A DNA stretch of 64,000 bases from Styela clava (GCF_964204865.1 NC_135263.1:13003426-13067425), one strand, 5' to 3'. Counted from the stretch's first letter, positions 1-13,090 are shown. Program-made: numbers and translations. The notes: generated by a model from the letters alone, not told the origin.

Positions 1-1212
1 TGGGCGCACAAAGAAATTAGTTTTTCCATGTACACAAGGAATTAAAAAATTCCCACAATGCAAAATTTTATTTATTTGATATTTTAGTGGGACACTTGGA
101 TTTTCGAGTTTTTACATAGTTTGTTAACATCAGCTTCGACAGCAGTAAGAATTTTATACTTGATGTGTGACAAGGGCTGCACTAAATGGCTTGGCCGCGT
201 TGTGACTCGTGGACTGCCTGTAAAGACCCCTGATCTCTCCTGCGTACAATAAACGTGTACTGAAGTCGGGTAGTAAACACCATCATTTTGGACACCAGAT
301 TATCACAGTTTCGACTGTATTTCAATTATTAAGTTAGCGTTCGGGAGAATAGGCTTTACGCTATACAGCCTCATGTTGCGCCACGGCTTCGTCCTTTGTA
401 TTGAAAATACAGTCGTCTCTCAAAACCAAGTCTATTTGAATATAGGAGCAAATTTAATTCAGGAAATAATCCAAAACTTTCATACATTAAGATAAGAAAG
501 ACAATGTAGTAGTCTGTAGCAACATACAGGCAGTGAAGTAGTATATGTATGTATAGAGGAAGGACATGAAATTAGAAGATCAGAAGTAACTTTTTTTAAA
601 TGACGAAAAATTATTTTTATAATTATTTCCTAACTTTTTCATATGAAATTTGCCAAAAAAAAAACAATTAGTTAGTTAGTGATATTAGAATTGGAACATA
701 GAATAGATATTAGATATTAGAATTGATATTAGAACTAAACAAAAATATCAAATTAAGCGACTTCTTACAGATGTTTTTCTTGCTTCTTTATCTAGTTATT
801 GTGATGAACCCAACACCTATATCCGATAATTTATATGGTTTCAGACAAATAGTCATACAACTAAAATTTATCAATAAAAAAAATGATAATAACCATACAA
901 ATTTTGACACTTCAACTAACATACTTTGGTTTCATTAAGTCAAGTGAATCTTATTGAGTAAGAGTACAGGGGATATATGATAGATGTTAAGCAAACAAAA
1001 TTGCCATTTAAATTCCATATATGTATTTAAATGTCTGTATCAGTATTTTATCTTTCAAGTCGTGTATGACTTAACAATAATGAGTGTAAGGCCCTCTTTT
1101 AGCAAATATTTGATAATGTTCATTAGGAAACAATCATGTAACACCGCCGCTAAAAAATGCCGTTAAAAAGGAATATAAAAGTATCACTCAATGGTAACAT
1201 TTTTTCAATCAG
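1..1212. other. Left flank, no convincing gene
   Basis: No exon can be supported here except the candidate just downstream. Positions about 200-420 resemble 8400-8645, and about 500-660 resemble 3885-4040 and 8745-8870, so this is the left part of a tandemly duplicated block. An AATAAA near 246 could be a polyadenylation signal of a gene lying to the left, but nothing else supports that. Confidence 0.5.
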
Positions 1213-1349
1213 ATTCGATTTCATTACTCAAAAGAGAAAAACGTAGAAAAGGCAAACGCCGAAATAAAAGAAAACGGTTGCGCACCAAAGAAAAAGCGGA
1301 AAAGAAGCAAAAACTGAACAGAATAAGAAAAAGAAAAAACTCAAGATAA
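1213..1349 (+). CDS. Possible terminal exon with very basic tail (partial)
   Basis: A pyrimidine-rich tract ends in CAG at 1210-1212. It is followed by an open stretch that, entered after two bases, encodes about 44 residues, mostly Lys and Arg, and ends at TAA 1347-1349. Basic tails of this kind occur in growth factors and nucleolar proteins. No upstream exon of the same gene was found, and the low-complexity A/G-rich sequence could be open by chance. I do not recognise the gene. Confidence 0.25.
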
Positions 1350-2167
1350 AGAAAAACTCATAATATGAAAATATAGGCTAATTAATACAATTATTTGTAC
1401 ATTGCAGTGGGGATATTAAGTTTTAGAAACTGTAGCTACTTTCTGCATTAAAAAGTTGTCATTTTTTTCTTATATATTGTGTTTTTTAAGATGGCCTATT
1501 TAAAAACAAGAGAGCAATGATCAAATATATGGACACGCAGAACAATTCCCCAAAAATCATATGCGGTGACCAACGACTAACATACCGGCGGTGACTTACC
1601 AGTACCTGTATCAGGGTACCGTGACGGTACATGGACTGTCATAGATATTTTAGGTCCTGTGACAATTGAAACATCAGTTGAAATATCTCGTGATATGAGT
1701 CAATTATGTACCGTATTATCGGATCAGGTACCGAACCACAGTCAAACATTTCACATAAAAACGTTACTAAATAACATGCGTCAACTTAACACCAGCCGAA
1801 TCGAGGTACAATTTTTGGTACAGTGACTGTCATAGCCGTTTAGGGCTGATGAACAATTCGACTACACGGACAACTCACCAGGCCTAGGGTGGTGTAGCCC
1901 GTCTGCGGACAATTTCATTCAAACCGCTATAAAACAAAAACCAATATATCTAACCCGTTAATTTTTTCACCGTGGGTGCATTGGCGGCATTTATTCTACA
2001 CGCTAAACCTCGTATTAACTTTCTACGACAAAGGGTTAAAGCTATACAAATCCCCAAAGTACGGCACTCGAAAGACGTATTTGCGACCGAACGACCAGTG
2101 CGCGACCACGGATTTCAAGCCTTGATCATCGTTTCTGCTGCGTCGAGACTATCGCATACGCAGCCAT
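1350..2167. other. Intergenic, no gene seen
   Basis: No exon or RNA gene recognised. Two diverged segments near 1620 and 1820 share a stretch around GACTGTCATAG, about 200 bp apart. Confidence 0.4.
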
Positions 2168-2699
2168 ACAGCAATCAAACAGACAAAACACGGTGGTCGC
2201 AAATTGGTTGACAAAGATATTATCGACGTATTAGGATAGGATTTACATATTTATCCCGGGGGAGAGAAGTAACTATCAAAGATGGTTAACAAAACTCTAC
2301 CCACCTGCCAAGTTTCATCTTTTTATCTCTTATATTTGTATGGATTTTCAAGCTTTTGACAGCTACGAGTTAGTTCAGTGTCACCGCTTTCTGACCGTCA
2401 TATATTTCAAGAACACGGTTATTTCGAACAAAACTCGTTAAATTATGAACAAAGCACCACATCACAGCAATCAAACAGACGAAAACACGGTGGTCGCAAA
2501 TTGGTTGACAAAGATATTATCGACGTATCGGAAATGCACACCCCCTATTCCCCCTCCTTCAAATGTAGAAACGCGAAACCTTCAAATAAGGTTAAAAGAA
2601 ACACAACTCTACCCACCTGCCAAGTTTCATCTTTTTATTTCTCATATTTGTATGGATTTTCAAGCTTTTGACAGCTACGAGTTAGTTCAGTGTCACCGC
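2168..2699. repeat. Imperfect direct duplication, two units of about 220-236 bp
   Basis: Unit 1 (2168-2387) and unit 2 (2464-2699) both begin with ACAGCAATCAAACAGAC and end with CAGTGTCACCGC. The offset is 296 bp at the left edge and 312 bp at the right because unit 2 carries extra bases. Unit 1 is interrupted near 2231-2263 by a fragment matching the reverse complement of the SINE tail described at 38190-38520. Open frames across the units are not coding evidence. Confidence 0.7.
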
Positions 2700-5475
2700 G
2701 CTGTGTTACGGTACCAGAACTTCTCTATCTTTAGAAGGTCCTGTCTTGTGACAGCGTGAATTGAAATTGCAAGATGGTCCGTTGGACACAAAATGGCGTC
2801 CCATATATGAGAACGTTTAGTGACGTCATAGCAAACAAAAACAAATCTTACAGAGCTAACAGAAATATTTGAAATAAATAAAAGTAATAGCCTTCTGGAG
2901 AAAAATTTCATCTTCAACCACTGAAAATTTCAAAGCAATTAGTCCAGTAATCAAAGAGAAAAGCGACTTTTTAAAAACGTGTCAAAGAACAAGAATAAGA
3001 ACAAGAACAACAACAACATAATATTGAAACGATCGTTATGTCCACTACGTGTCCAATAACAGGTGTATTGGGTAACATCTCAAAAGTTATCACATTATGT
3101 ATTGTACAATCAGGCTTGTTACCATACAGAAACTAACACAATTTGCATCCGCCAGTATGCATAAACCTAATGTAATTTATAGCATTGAATTTATCAAAAT
3201 AAGTAATCTGGAGGTTTTGAACTACAATAAATGTCGTCTACAATGTGTCTATACAGGCAGACAACATGTCATATAAACAATATATATATTTGAATGAATT
3301 AAACGGAATTTTGCTGTACACCGTTATATAGCTTGAGGGAGGTTTATATTCATTGGATTTCTAAAATTTTAACTTGGGAATGTTCAATTAACAAACACGT
3401 AGTATCCTCAGCTTGTATTTTCAATACACTTCTACGATTTGTGTGCGATTTAAATAAGCTGAAATTATATTTGACAATTGCTCAAGTGACAACTTTTATT
3501 TACGAAACGTCGAATACATGTTTTTCTTGAATATCTCGGACGAGGCTAAGCCTACACAGATACCGTAATGTATCAATCTTTACATTTTCATTGTTAAACT
3601 TTTTTATTATTCATATTATATGTCAAAACAAGTAAAAAAAAATGCGTTAGAAAAGGACTCTTCTCACTATTGACGTACGAATACAGTAACCTAAATCCGA
3701 TTCCAACCTGTTGAAACCGGCCGGCTTGCGCAATGCTGGCCGGCTTGCGCAAACTAGCGTAAGTTTCACACCGTCCCGTAGCTTTCAACTTTGGGTTGCG
3801 CTGGGTGTCAGGTAAAAATTCAGTATTTACATTCAGAGTATTTATATTTTAATTACTTTCATAGATTGAGATATAATAAAAAGGGTAGTAGTCTGCAGCA
3901 ACGTACAGGCAGTGACATAGTATATAAATGTGGACATAGAAGGACAAAAAATTATAATATCAGAAGTAACTTTTTTTCTAATGGTATAATTTCAAAAGGA
4001 CAAAAAATTATATTTTCTATCTTTACCATATGAAATTTGCCAAAGAAACGGTTATTTCGATGTAGTGTAAGTTCAAGTTGTCTGTTCTGTATAGTTCCCA
4101 AATACCTAAAATAAAATGTAGCCTATACATAGACAGCAAAGATGTATGAAATGTATATTTGGTCGGTATCTATATTGATATTAGAATTAGTTTAGAAATA
4201 ACATAAATTTAGAATATAGAACACACGCAAAATATTCCCAATTATATTGCTGTTCAACATATATATTTTTTAGAGTCATAAAAATAAGAAATGCTGCTAG
4301 GTAGCAATCAAGATCAAAGTATCCTTTATGTTATTCGAAATATTATAGGTAACAAATATGTCTGGGTCAGCGATGACATGTTACTTCTTTGAGTTTTTTT
4401 TTCTCTAAATGAAGCAAAAATTTTTAAAGAAATAAAAAAATTAGATAAAATAGGGATATATTTTATGTAAATAGAAATTTTACTTTTTTGTAAAATACGT
4501 AAAATTATAAAATAAAGAAAAGTGATATCACACATGAACCAGGAAATTGCTAACCAGAAACCGAATTACACTTCATAATATTTTGTTTTATGTAGATCTT
4601 TCTCATGTCACCAGAAAACCCGACATCATAATATCCGTGTCCACACCAGAGGTGAGGAGAGGGGCGTGGCCAATTACGATTTAATAAAATTATCATTTCA
4701 ACTTTTTAAATGAACGCTTACGTTAAAAAAAGGTATAATAATTCTTGGATTCGATGTTTCTTAGACAAATTAGCATAGGCTACCTATAAATCGATATTTT
4801 TTCACTCTTTTTGTTGTTTTCAAGGTTAGGGTGGTAGGTTTTTCAAATTTAGAATTGAAAATGAACAGAACAAAATTGATTGTTAGGGCTTCATCCTATA
4901 AATTTCAGTCTACCTTGTTTATAACCTTTAACCTCTTTTTTTAATTTATTGAATATTGCTCATGAAAATCAGTAGTGAGTTAGAAACCCAGAAAACACCG
5001 TTTGTGCGCGTAGGATTATGCATGACAACGTTGGTCCCAAGCAGAAGCAAATTTTCTCAAACTAAAATCGCGTGACAACAATGGGCCACGAGGCGGCGAT
5101 GGGGGGAGGAGAAATGCGCCTCGTATTTCGCATTTGCTCGAACAACGGTTATTGAACGAGACGTTAGTAGAATTTCTCACGCGTTTGAGCAAAGAGTTGA
5201 CAATTTTTAGGATGGGTATAAAAAGTCGATTTGGACCATCGAAGAAAAAGGGTTTGGGAAATCCGACCCTGCTCTTGCATCTAGTGTTCTCGCCTCAACT
5301 GCCCATTACCAAAACTAAATTTGATCACGATGCTCTTGTGTAGCAAATGTAAAAAGAGAATAATTTCATGTCTGTGTAACATCTTTATGATCTGTCAACA
5401 TTTTTATCAAGCACTGTTCTTATTTAGATAGTCTTATATTTAACTCCTCTACTCCAATTCACATATTTTTGCACC
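2700..5475. other. Intergenic, part of duplicated block upstream of receptor-like gene 1
   Basis: No exon recognised. About 4110-5330 is clearly similar to 9225-10170 upstream of the second receptor-like copy. Shared blocks include the region around AACAAATATGYCTGGGTCAG and the one beginning at TAGATCTYTCTCATGTCACC. This is conserved flank of the tandem duplication, and any promoter of the gene at 5476 should lie within it. Confidence 0.55.
3885..4040. repeat. Short module present three times
   Basis: A block containing ACATAGTATATAAA and the phrase GATCAGAAGTAACTTTTTTT occurs here, at about 500-660 and at about 8745-8870. The internal copy between the other two suggests an older local duplication inside the larger tandem unit. 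Confidence 0.6.
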
Positions 5476-6538
5476 ATGGCGTTTAATATATGGACCGGAT
5501 TGATATTTCTTGCTTCTATCAATATGCTCTGCGATGCATCATCTTTGAAAATTAAGGTGAAATATTTTATATTTTTAACCACTAAATATAGTCTTAATAA
5601 CAAAGCAACTGAAAATGTTGCAGATTTTATTCCAAGTTTTATTCCACGGGTATAAACTTCGCTACATGGCAAGGTGGTTAAAGTCGAAAAAGCTGTAGTT
5701 GAACTGAAAGTATATATCAATCGGCATTCAAACTTGCTCTGCTCAAACCTTCCATGCGAAAAACACAGCTGGTTTTCGAACTTCAGTAAGCAGTAACATA
5801 AAGCAATTAAATCCTATTGAACAATAACATATTTTATTATAGATCAGCGACCCTTGCGGAATTCCTCATGGATCTGGAAGATGGATGAACAAAAATAACA
5901 CATTTGGGTGTGATCAGTGTGATGCAGGCGAATATTGGGATTCGTATAATAACACATGTTCGCCGTGCACTGGTTCACTGACCAGCTGCAAACCAAATGT
6001 ATTATCAAGTTCTTGTAGTCACCATTGGAGGTGAGTATAGTTTTCGATTAGTTTATGTTTCCATAATCATCGATTACATTATCGGAACCAAAAAACAAAC
6101 TATTTTTCTCAACGTTATAGGGATTGTGAGACCACGTCACTCAGCACAACTACAAGAAATGTGTCAACTGATAAACCAGTGATCAATACTTCGTCGAATA
6201 TTCACAGCACGACGTCAGTTGAACATATCACCAGTCCAACATCCACCAAAGAAATAACCAATGCGAATATTAGGCCAATTACTTCGGCCTCGTTTCAGTC
6301 GTCTTTTACTTCAAGCACAACTGTGAAAACCAGTGTTGAACACAGCGAAAAAACACATTTAGAGCCATGGGTTTACATTATTATAGTACTGGGGTTAATA
6401 TTTCTCATTGTCAGTATTGCTATTTTAATATTTAGAATATATAAACATCGCACATCACAGCAAAGTAGGCCTCTAAATGATACACTAGACAACCTGACTG
6501 ATTCTGGCGAAAAGTTGCTCGAAAACAGCCAAGCTTGA
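5476..6538 (+). CDS. Receptor-like type I membrane protein, copy 1 (single cysteine-rich module)
   Basis: Exons are 5476-5556, 5843-6030 and 6121-6538 (687 nt, 228 aa), all with GT-AG junctions and consistent phase. The start sits in a good context (GCACCATGG). Residues 1 to about 20 form a signal peptide. Exon 2 and the start of exon 3 hold eight cysteines (32, 50, 53, 66, 69, 76, 85, 92) with the pattern C-x2-G-x-Y-x7-C-x2-C. This pattern is seen in TNFR-type cysteine-rich repeats and in GCC2/GCC3 domains. Two N-glycosylation sequons lie at 45 and 63. A Ser/Thr-rich stalk follows, then a membrane span at about 173-194 and a 34-residue tail without a recognisable death domain or kinase. A role as a cell-surface receptor or decoy is inference. 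The genes at 10313 and 17527 are paralogues. Confidence 0.75.
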
Positions 6539-6615
6539 AAGCCCGATATCTGATTTCAAAAATATTACTCGTGTTTTTCTCTTAGTGTCTTCTTAATTTA
6601 TTGGCATTATTTATT

Positions 6616-7013
6616 CAGGGTTTCCCAAACTAGGGTCCGTGATGACTGCACAGGGGTTCGCAACAATTTGAAAAGAGTCTGAGCAATCTTTAATGATCAA
6701 TTTCAATCAAATTTCCATTGCTGCCAGAAAAGGCAATCAAAATTTTATTGCCTCTTGAAACGACCTACATGTGTAAGGCAATTTCAGCTCTTACCGATAT
6801 GATGAAAAAATTCAAGTCGGGACTTGCGGCACAGTCGGACTTACGAGTTTGCTAGTCACAAATTGCTCGAGAATTGATAGAATGTGCAGTGAAAAGCTAA
6901 TGTCGTTTGTGTTGACGAAACGCACAGAAATTGATACGACAAAGAATTCGGGTCCGTCAAAACTAAGATTCGTGAATAGGGGTCCGCTGCCCAAAAAAGT
7001 TTGGAAAACCCTG
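6616..7013. mobile_element. hAT-type MITE
   Basis: The left end CAGGGTTTCCCAAACT and the reverse complement of the right end, CAGGGTTTTCCAAACT, form a 16-bp terminal inverted repeat. Both edges are AT-rich and I could not fix an exact 8-bp target duplication. The element has no coding capacity and lies 77 bp past the stop of receptor-like copy 1. Confidence 0.7.
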
Positions 7014-10000
7014 ATTTATATGATCTGTTTATCTGCCTATTTGTTAGCATGACGGATATTTTTTTGTTATGTTTATTTTCAAAATCGAAAAAGCGTATTT
7101 GTATTTCAATTAGGATATGATAGGAACATAATATGGTTTATCTCAACTACAAAATACTTGGTAATAAATGAGTGCAATGATACTTCTATTACAGCCAATA
7201 ATTAATATTGATATTATAAGCCAATTAAAGTATATTTTTATCGTTATTGTTTCATGTACAGTATGTTATTCATTATGTTACTGTGTTACGTACTTGGTCG
7301 CCATACCAATTGCTTGCTCTGTTAGTTAAAATGAGACAAAACTAACAATTGTTTACACATATTTATATTATGCAGTGGGAAGATACCTAGTGGAATATTA
7401 TATATACGTTTTACATTTATAATGATTTCCTTGTGTTGCTTGCATGTTCCCTCTTATTCGTATGTACTTTTGTTGGTGAGTTATTTTGTGTTAAGTTTTA
7501 TATGTTGTTACTTCTTTGATTTTATTTTTTTATATGACGCAAAATATTATGTAAAAATGATGTCACCCATGAATTGTTGTTTGCTTATTGCGTAAGATAA
7601 ATTGTGTACGCATACGGGATTACATCCATCTCTCGCGCATGAGGTCAAACACAGTGGTTATGGAGCATGCCAAACAATAATTTATCTATTCTAAACTAAT
7701 CAAGTATTGTAGAAGGGGATATCGACATTACGAAACATGAATAAAACGCATGAGTTGTAGTAAAGATGTAATCAGCTAACTAAATTGTGGTGAAATAACA
7801 GGCAAACCTTTATTTAATGGTGTTATGAACTTATAAAGAAAAATACACTCACAACCAAATGATTTTTAAAATTGTTAAAAAACATATAGGCTAAACGCAC
7901 TGATTATTTTCACAATCACCTTCTCATTCGCCATTCCGGAAAACAAATTGAATATGAATGGAATTTGGAAATATAATAAAAGGAGTAATCAGGATTACAT
8001 GATGACATCACGTGAACCTAATCATTTTTACGGCTAACACAGAAATACAACATAACGATATACATGGATATGAATATTATATTTCAAAGGATATTATACT
8101 ACTACGTTTTGTTGTCGTTGTCTTGCGCTACACTGCGACAACTATACGCTTTAACGTGAATTTTACACCGTGAATCTTTTGTTAATGAGATGACATCCCT
8201 CGGCTCCACCACTGCGTGAAGTCCTTAAATTTTCAACAGTAATATTAGGCTTCGGCATAATATATGACAAAGAAAATTATTGAATCTTCTCAGAACCATA
8301 TCAGCTCCCGGGGGATTTTTGTTTAAATCTTTGTCTTGCGCAACATTTCTGGTATATCGAGTAGCGACGTGTGTTTCTAGCTCTAGACCGGCCCATCTTT
8401 ATACTTGGTAATTATTAAAAGCTCTTTCTTACAATAAACTTGTAAAGTAGTAGACACCATAACTTTGGATATCAGATCGTATTTCAGAAATGATAATCGT
8501 CTGAGTTTTGAAACAATAGAGAAAATCACGGCTTCTCGAAGTTTCGATTGTCTGTTATTAGTTAATTAGTAAGGTAGCGTTCAGGAGAAAAAGCTTCGAA
8601 ATATGGAGCGGCACGTTGCGCATGGCTTCGATTTGTATATAGAATTGAAAACATTGTCACCTGTCAAATTAATGACTATTTCAAAACAGAAAGCAAGATT
8701 AATTTAAGGGAAAATCTAAAACTTTCCTAGATCAAGATTAAAAATACAATGTAGTATTTTGCAGCAAGGTACAGACAGTGACATAGTATATAAAAGTGAA
8801 CATAGAGGAAGGACATGAATTTATAAGATCAGAAGTAACTTTTTTTCTGATGATAAAATATTCGGATCTCGCGTAGTTTCGTACCATCACTCTAAGAAAT
8901 GTTCGGTAAATTTTAGGGATAAAAAATTAAAAAATCGTGTCGGTAAACCGATTTCCGTCTAAAGTCGGTGATATTTACCGATATTGGAGGCGTGGCGTTA
9001 GTCGATGTTGCGCGCGCACACTGTTGAGGGAGAGCAGCCAATCAGAGACTATTGAACTCTGATATGACGATATTTACGTCAGTCGACAGCAGTTATACCT
9101 TATTTACCTTTGTCATTACTGAGTTAGCAGTATTTCTGTAAGGCAATGCAGCTTGGATTCAATAATGTCAGTGTAGGAGATGTGCTGTTTAGCGTTGAAT
9201 ATTGTATTGTATTGAAAGATAAAAATATATATACCTAGTTATATGTTTGTTCAGTAGCTATATTGACATTTAGAATTTGTTTAAAAATAACATGAATTTA
9301 TGATATATTAGAACACACAAAAATATTTCCAATTATATAGGTGTGGTATATTTTTAAAGTCATAAAAATAAGAAATAGACTGCTATAGGCAGCAATCGAG
9401 ATTAAACTATCCTTCAAGTTATTCGCCATATTATAGGTAACAAATATGCCTGGGTCAGTGATTAATTGTTACTTCTTTGAGTTTTTTTTTTTTTTTTGAA
9501 TGAAGCAAAATATTATATGAAAATAAAAAATAAAATAGATAAAATAGAAAAAAATATATATGTGAATAGAAACTTTACTTTTTCGTGAATTACGTGAAAT
9601 ATAAAATAATGAACAGTAAAATCACATATAAACCAGAAAATTCCTAACCATAAACTCATTGTCTTAGTTACACCTCATAATTATTTTTTTTATGTAGATC
9701 TCTCTCATGTCACCAGAAACCCCGACGTCATAATATCTGTTTCTGCACCGCAGGTGGGGGGCGTGGCCAATTACGGATTAATAAAATTATCATTCCATTT
9801 TTTAAACAAACGGGTTGCGTTAAAAAAAAGATAAAATAATTCTAATATTCGATATTGCTTAGACAAATTAGCATTGACTACATATAAATCGATATTTTTT
9901 CACCGTTTTCACAAAATGAGGGCAATATTGAAGTGAAACTGGTTCGATTAATTTGAAGTAGCATATTTTGTTTTCAAGGTTAAGGTGGTAGAGTTTTTCA

Positions 10001-10312
10001 AATTTAGAATTGAAATTGAATAGTACAAAATTGAGTATAGAGGCCCGTAAGAGCTTCAGCCCATAAGTTTCAGTTTACCTTGTTCAATGGAAAATCCGAC
10101 CCTGCTTTTGCATCCAGATTTCTCTCCCTAACTGTCCATTAACAAAACTGAATTAGATCACGTTGCTTTCGCGCGGCAAATGTGAAAAGAAAATAAATTC
10201 ATGTCTGTGTAATATTTATATGATCTGTCAACATTTTTATTCCATAACTGAAGCACTATTTATTTAGATATTGTTATATTAAACTCTACTCCAATCTATA
10301 TATTTTTGCACC
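7014..10312. other. Intergenic spacer and duplicated upstream region of copy 2
   Basis: No exon recognised. About 7560-7700 resembles 13605-13740 after copy 2, and 8020-8290 resembles 16860-17130 before copy 3. From about 8400 onward the sequence follows the left flank of copy 1 (200-660 and 4110-5330), with an extra 0.3 kb near 8870-9200. This is the seam between tandem units. An AATAAA at about 7162 might serve copy 1. Confidence 0.55.
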
Positions 10313-10924
10313 ATGACGTTTCATATATTGACTCAATTGATGTTTATTGCTATTTTCAATATCCACTGCGAAGCACCATCAAGGTGAAATATCTTTAACC
10401 ACTAAACATCGTCATAACAACGAAGCAACTAAAATGTTGCCGATTCTATTCCAAGCACGGGTATAAACTTCGCTACACAACGTGTTTAAAGTCGAAAAAG
10501 CTGTATATGAACTGAAAATATATATCAATCCGTATTCAAACTTGCTCTGCTCAAACCTCCCATGCAAAAAAAACACAACGGGTTTTCGAACTTCAGCAAG
10601 CAGTAACATAAAGCAATTAAAGCCTATTGCACAATACCATATTTTATTATAGATTGGCGACCCTTGCGGAAATCCTTATGGATCGGGAAGATGGATGAAC
10701 AAAGATAATACATTTGGGTGCTATCAGTGTGATGCTGGCCAATACTGGGATTCATATAACAGCAAATGCTCTGCTTGTCAAGGGTCACGGACGAGCTGTC
10801 AAAACAACGTATTATCAAATGCATGTAGTCAACATCGGAGGTCAGTCTAAGTTTCAAATAGTTAAATATTGATAATCCTTGATTTCTTACAACCCTAAAT
10901 CTCGAATATCTTCAGTATCTAAAT

Positions 10925-11621
10925 CAGGGTGGTCCAAACCCATGCCCGCGGGCCACAAGTGACCCGCTTCACATTCGGCGAGTAATCAAAATATATCATT
11001 TGGTGTTGTTTTGTCATAAAATTGAACAGAAACTTTTTTTGATATATTGTTACATAACTAATGTTACTGCATTGACCTGTGTTATAACTATCTGAGGTAA
11101 CTAGCGAAGTTTAATGATGTGCTTGGCAGTCTAAATTGTTATTTTGCTTTCTATCATTTTGGTCGGGAGTATACGCTAACAATTTGGGAATCTTTAAAAA
11201 CCTAAAAATCAAATGTGGATTATATTTGCCTAGGTTGGCTATGCCTATTATTGAATATCAATATTATGTTTTTTGGCAACCAGCATAAGCTGTATTACCG
11301 AAAAATGCTCTCTAGATGTCGGAAAATTCAGTAATTACCACCCATGTATCTTACATTTGGCTATTTTGTAAACATGAAATTGAAAAAACCTGACAAATCC
11401 ATCGATATTAATTGGATGTGACCACATCGGTGTCCGTGACTATAGAAACACCTATGCAGGTTTTGGTAAGTTTTTGGTGATGTTTTGCATGTTTTAGTTT
11501 GATAAATTACCAAATAGTTTTCAATTTGTTTGTACCAAAATGGATTTGTTGTGTATGTGACCGGCAAAAAATGCAAAATAATTTAGTTGGCTCCCGGAGC
11601 TGACAACCTTGGACCGCCCTG
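10925..11621. mobile_element. hAT MITE with exact 8-bp target duplication
   Basis: The ends are CAGGGTGGTCCAAAC and, on the other strand, CAGGGCGGTCCAAGG. The element is flanked on both sides by ATCTAAAT (10917-10924 and 11622-11629). It is non-coding and lies in intron 2 of receptor-like copy 2. Confidence 0.85.
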
Positions 11622-11629
11622 ATCTAAAT

Positions 11630-12204
11630 CAGTGATTTCCAACCGGTGTTCCGACTAACACTGGTGTTCCAAGAGAGACTTCCAGGTGTTTCGCGAAAAT
11701 TCGCTTTTTAATTACTATGACGTCATAACTGAATTTTAATCAGCCGATGTGCTTTTACGAATTATACACGACCACATGTTAAGATTAAAATACTCTGATG
11801 TGTTTCTATAAACTTTCTGGGTTGAAGCCTTAATTAAAGTAATTTCCAGCTTCTGCAAAAAACGATTTCGATCTTGCTACCATTTTTCACGACCTATCTT
11901 GCAAAATGAGCTTTTTGAGTATGAGCGCTACAAAAGGTAAAAAGCGTGATAAATTGAAGGACGGAGGAGGAAGAGCGTGTTCGTGGCTTTTCAATTTTAG
12001 CCAGAATAAAATATTTAAACTCATTGAAACAGGTCCAGATATCCCATTAAAATATCATTTCTTTTCTAGCTAACCAGAGTTTGCCATAAGCATTTATTTG
12101 TATCGTACTTTAGCTTTTATTTCCAAAAATCTCATTTAGTGTTCCGCCACAATTTTTAGATTAAAAAAAGGGTTACCCGGTACAAAAAAGGTTGAAAATT
12201 ACTG
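11630..12204. mobile_element. hAT-type MITE abutting the previous one
   Basis: The left end CAGTGATTTCCAACC pairs with the right end, whose complement reads CAGTAATTTTCAACC. It starts directly at the right target duplication of the preceding element, so it inserted beside or into that edge. No matching 8-bp duplication is evident on its right side. Confidence 0.6.
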
Positions 12205-12286
12205 ATCCACTGGTCAGTTAAATCCACGTTCACACAAACTTTTGTGCGTAAGGTAATGTTAATCAACTGAATCAGTATATCAGTAT

Positions 12287-12639
12287 TAGAGCTAAGAGCT
12301 GAAGCCCGAGCTCGACCCGAAATTCAGTCCGGGTCGGTCCTGAAATGGCAATCATTACGTTCGGGTCGGGTCGGGCTTCTCTCTATCACTACCTTATTTT
12401 TAATGAGGTGTTTTGGCCACGAGAGACCGTGGTCTGCATAAAAACAGAAGTTGCCTCCTCAACACGACACATAACGTACTAAACTTTTGCAATGACAATT
12501 CAAAGAACTCCTAAATTTAAATATTAAATTTCGGGCTCGGGCCTGCAAATCCAGTTAATTAGTCGGGGTCGGGTCGGGTTTAATGCCCACGGGTCTGGGT
12601 CTGGTCGGGCTGGAATTTTTGAGCCGCCTTTTACCTCTA
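12287..12639. mobile_element. Non-autonomous element with TAGAG ends and exact 8-bp duplication
   Basis: The ends TAGAGCTAAGAGC and TAGAGGTAAAAGGC (complement of the right end) are flanked by ATCAGTAT at 12279-12286 and 12640-12647. The interior is unusually GC-rich, with repeated GGGTCGG words. The 8-bp duplication fits the hAT superfamily. This is the third insertion in intron 2 of copy 2. Confidence 0.8.
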
Positions 12640-13090
12640 ATCAGTATATAAAGTTTGAATCGTATGGCCTACCAATTGGAAAATAACAAATATCGAAATC
12701 CATAAAAAAAACTATATTTCTCGTCTTTGTAGAGACTGCGAGGGCACTTCACCCATCACACCCACAGAAACTGTTTTGACGGATCAAGCAGCGACCAATA
12801 CTTTGTCGACTATTATCAGCACGACGTCAATTGAAGATATTACCAATCCAACAACTAATAAAGAGATAAGCAGCGTCGATATTCTGTTGGATACTTCACC
12901 CCCAACGCAACTGTGCTTGACTATAAATACAACTGTGAAGACCAGTGTCGAACACAACGCAATTACACATACAAAGCCATGGGTCTACATCATTATCGGA
13001 GTTGTGGTGCCACTATTTCTTGTTATTATCGCTTTTTTCATCAAAGTATATAAACATCGCATAACACAACGAAGAAAAAATACACCATAG

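Larger units (their letters stand above)
10313..13090 (+). pseudogene. Receptor-like membrane protein, copy 2, probably broken
   Basis: The three-exon layout of copy 1 is preserved: 10313-10383, 10653-10840 and 12733-13090. Exon 1 lacks 10 bases present before the donor in copy 1, so it ends in phase 2 while exon 2 (188 nt, as in copy 1) needs phase 0. No in-frame alternative ATG in exon 1 repairs this. Exons 2 and 3 are otherwise open and keep the cysteine module, Thr/Ser-rich stalk and membrane span. The tail stops at TAG 13088-13090, whereas the following codons still align with the rest of the copy 1 tail. Two separate lesions point to a pseudogene, unless a different first exon is used. 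Intron 2 has grown from 90 nt to 1.9 kb by transposon insertions. Confidence 0.65.

Noticed and set aside
1972-2671. Repeated open frames as a small gene family
   Set aside because: The repeats are a DNA-level duplication with indels that break the shared frame; one unit contains a SINE fragment.
6616-7052. Open frames on both strands at 6812-7052
   Set aside because: They lie inside the hAT MITE and use its terminal repeat sequence.
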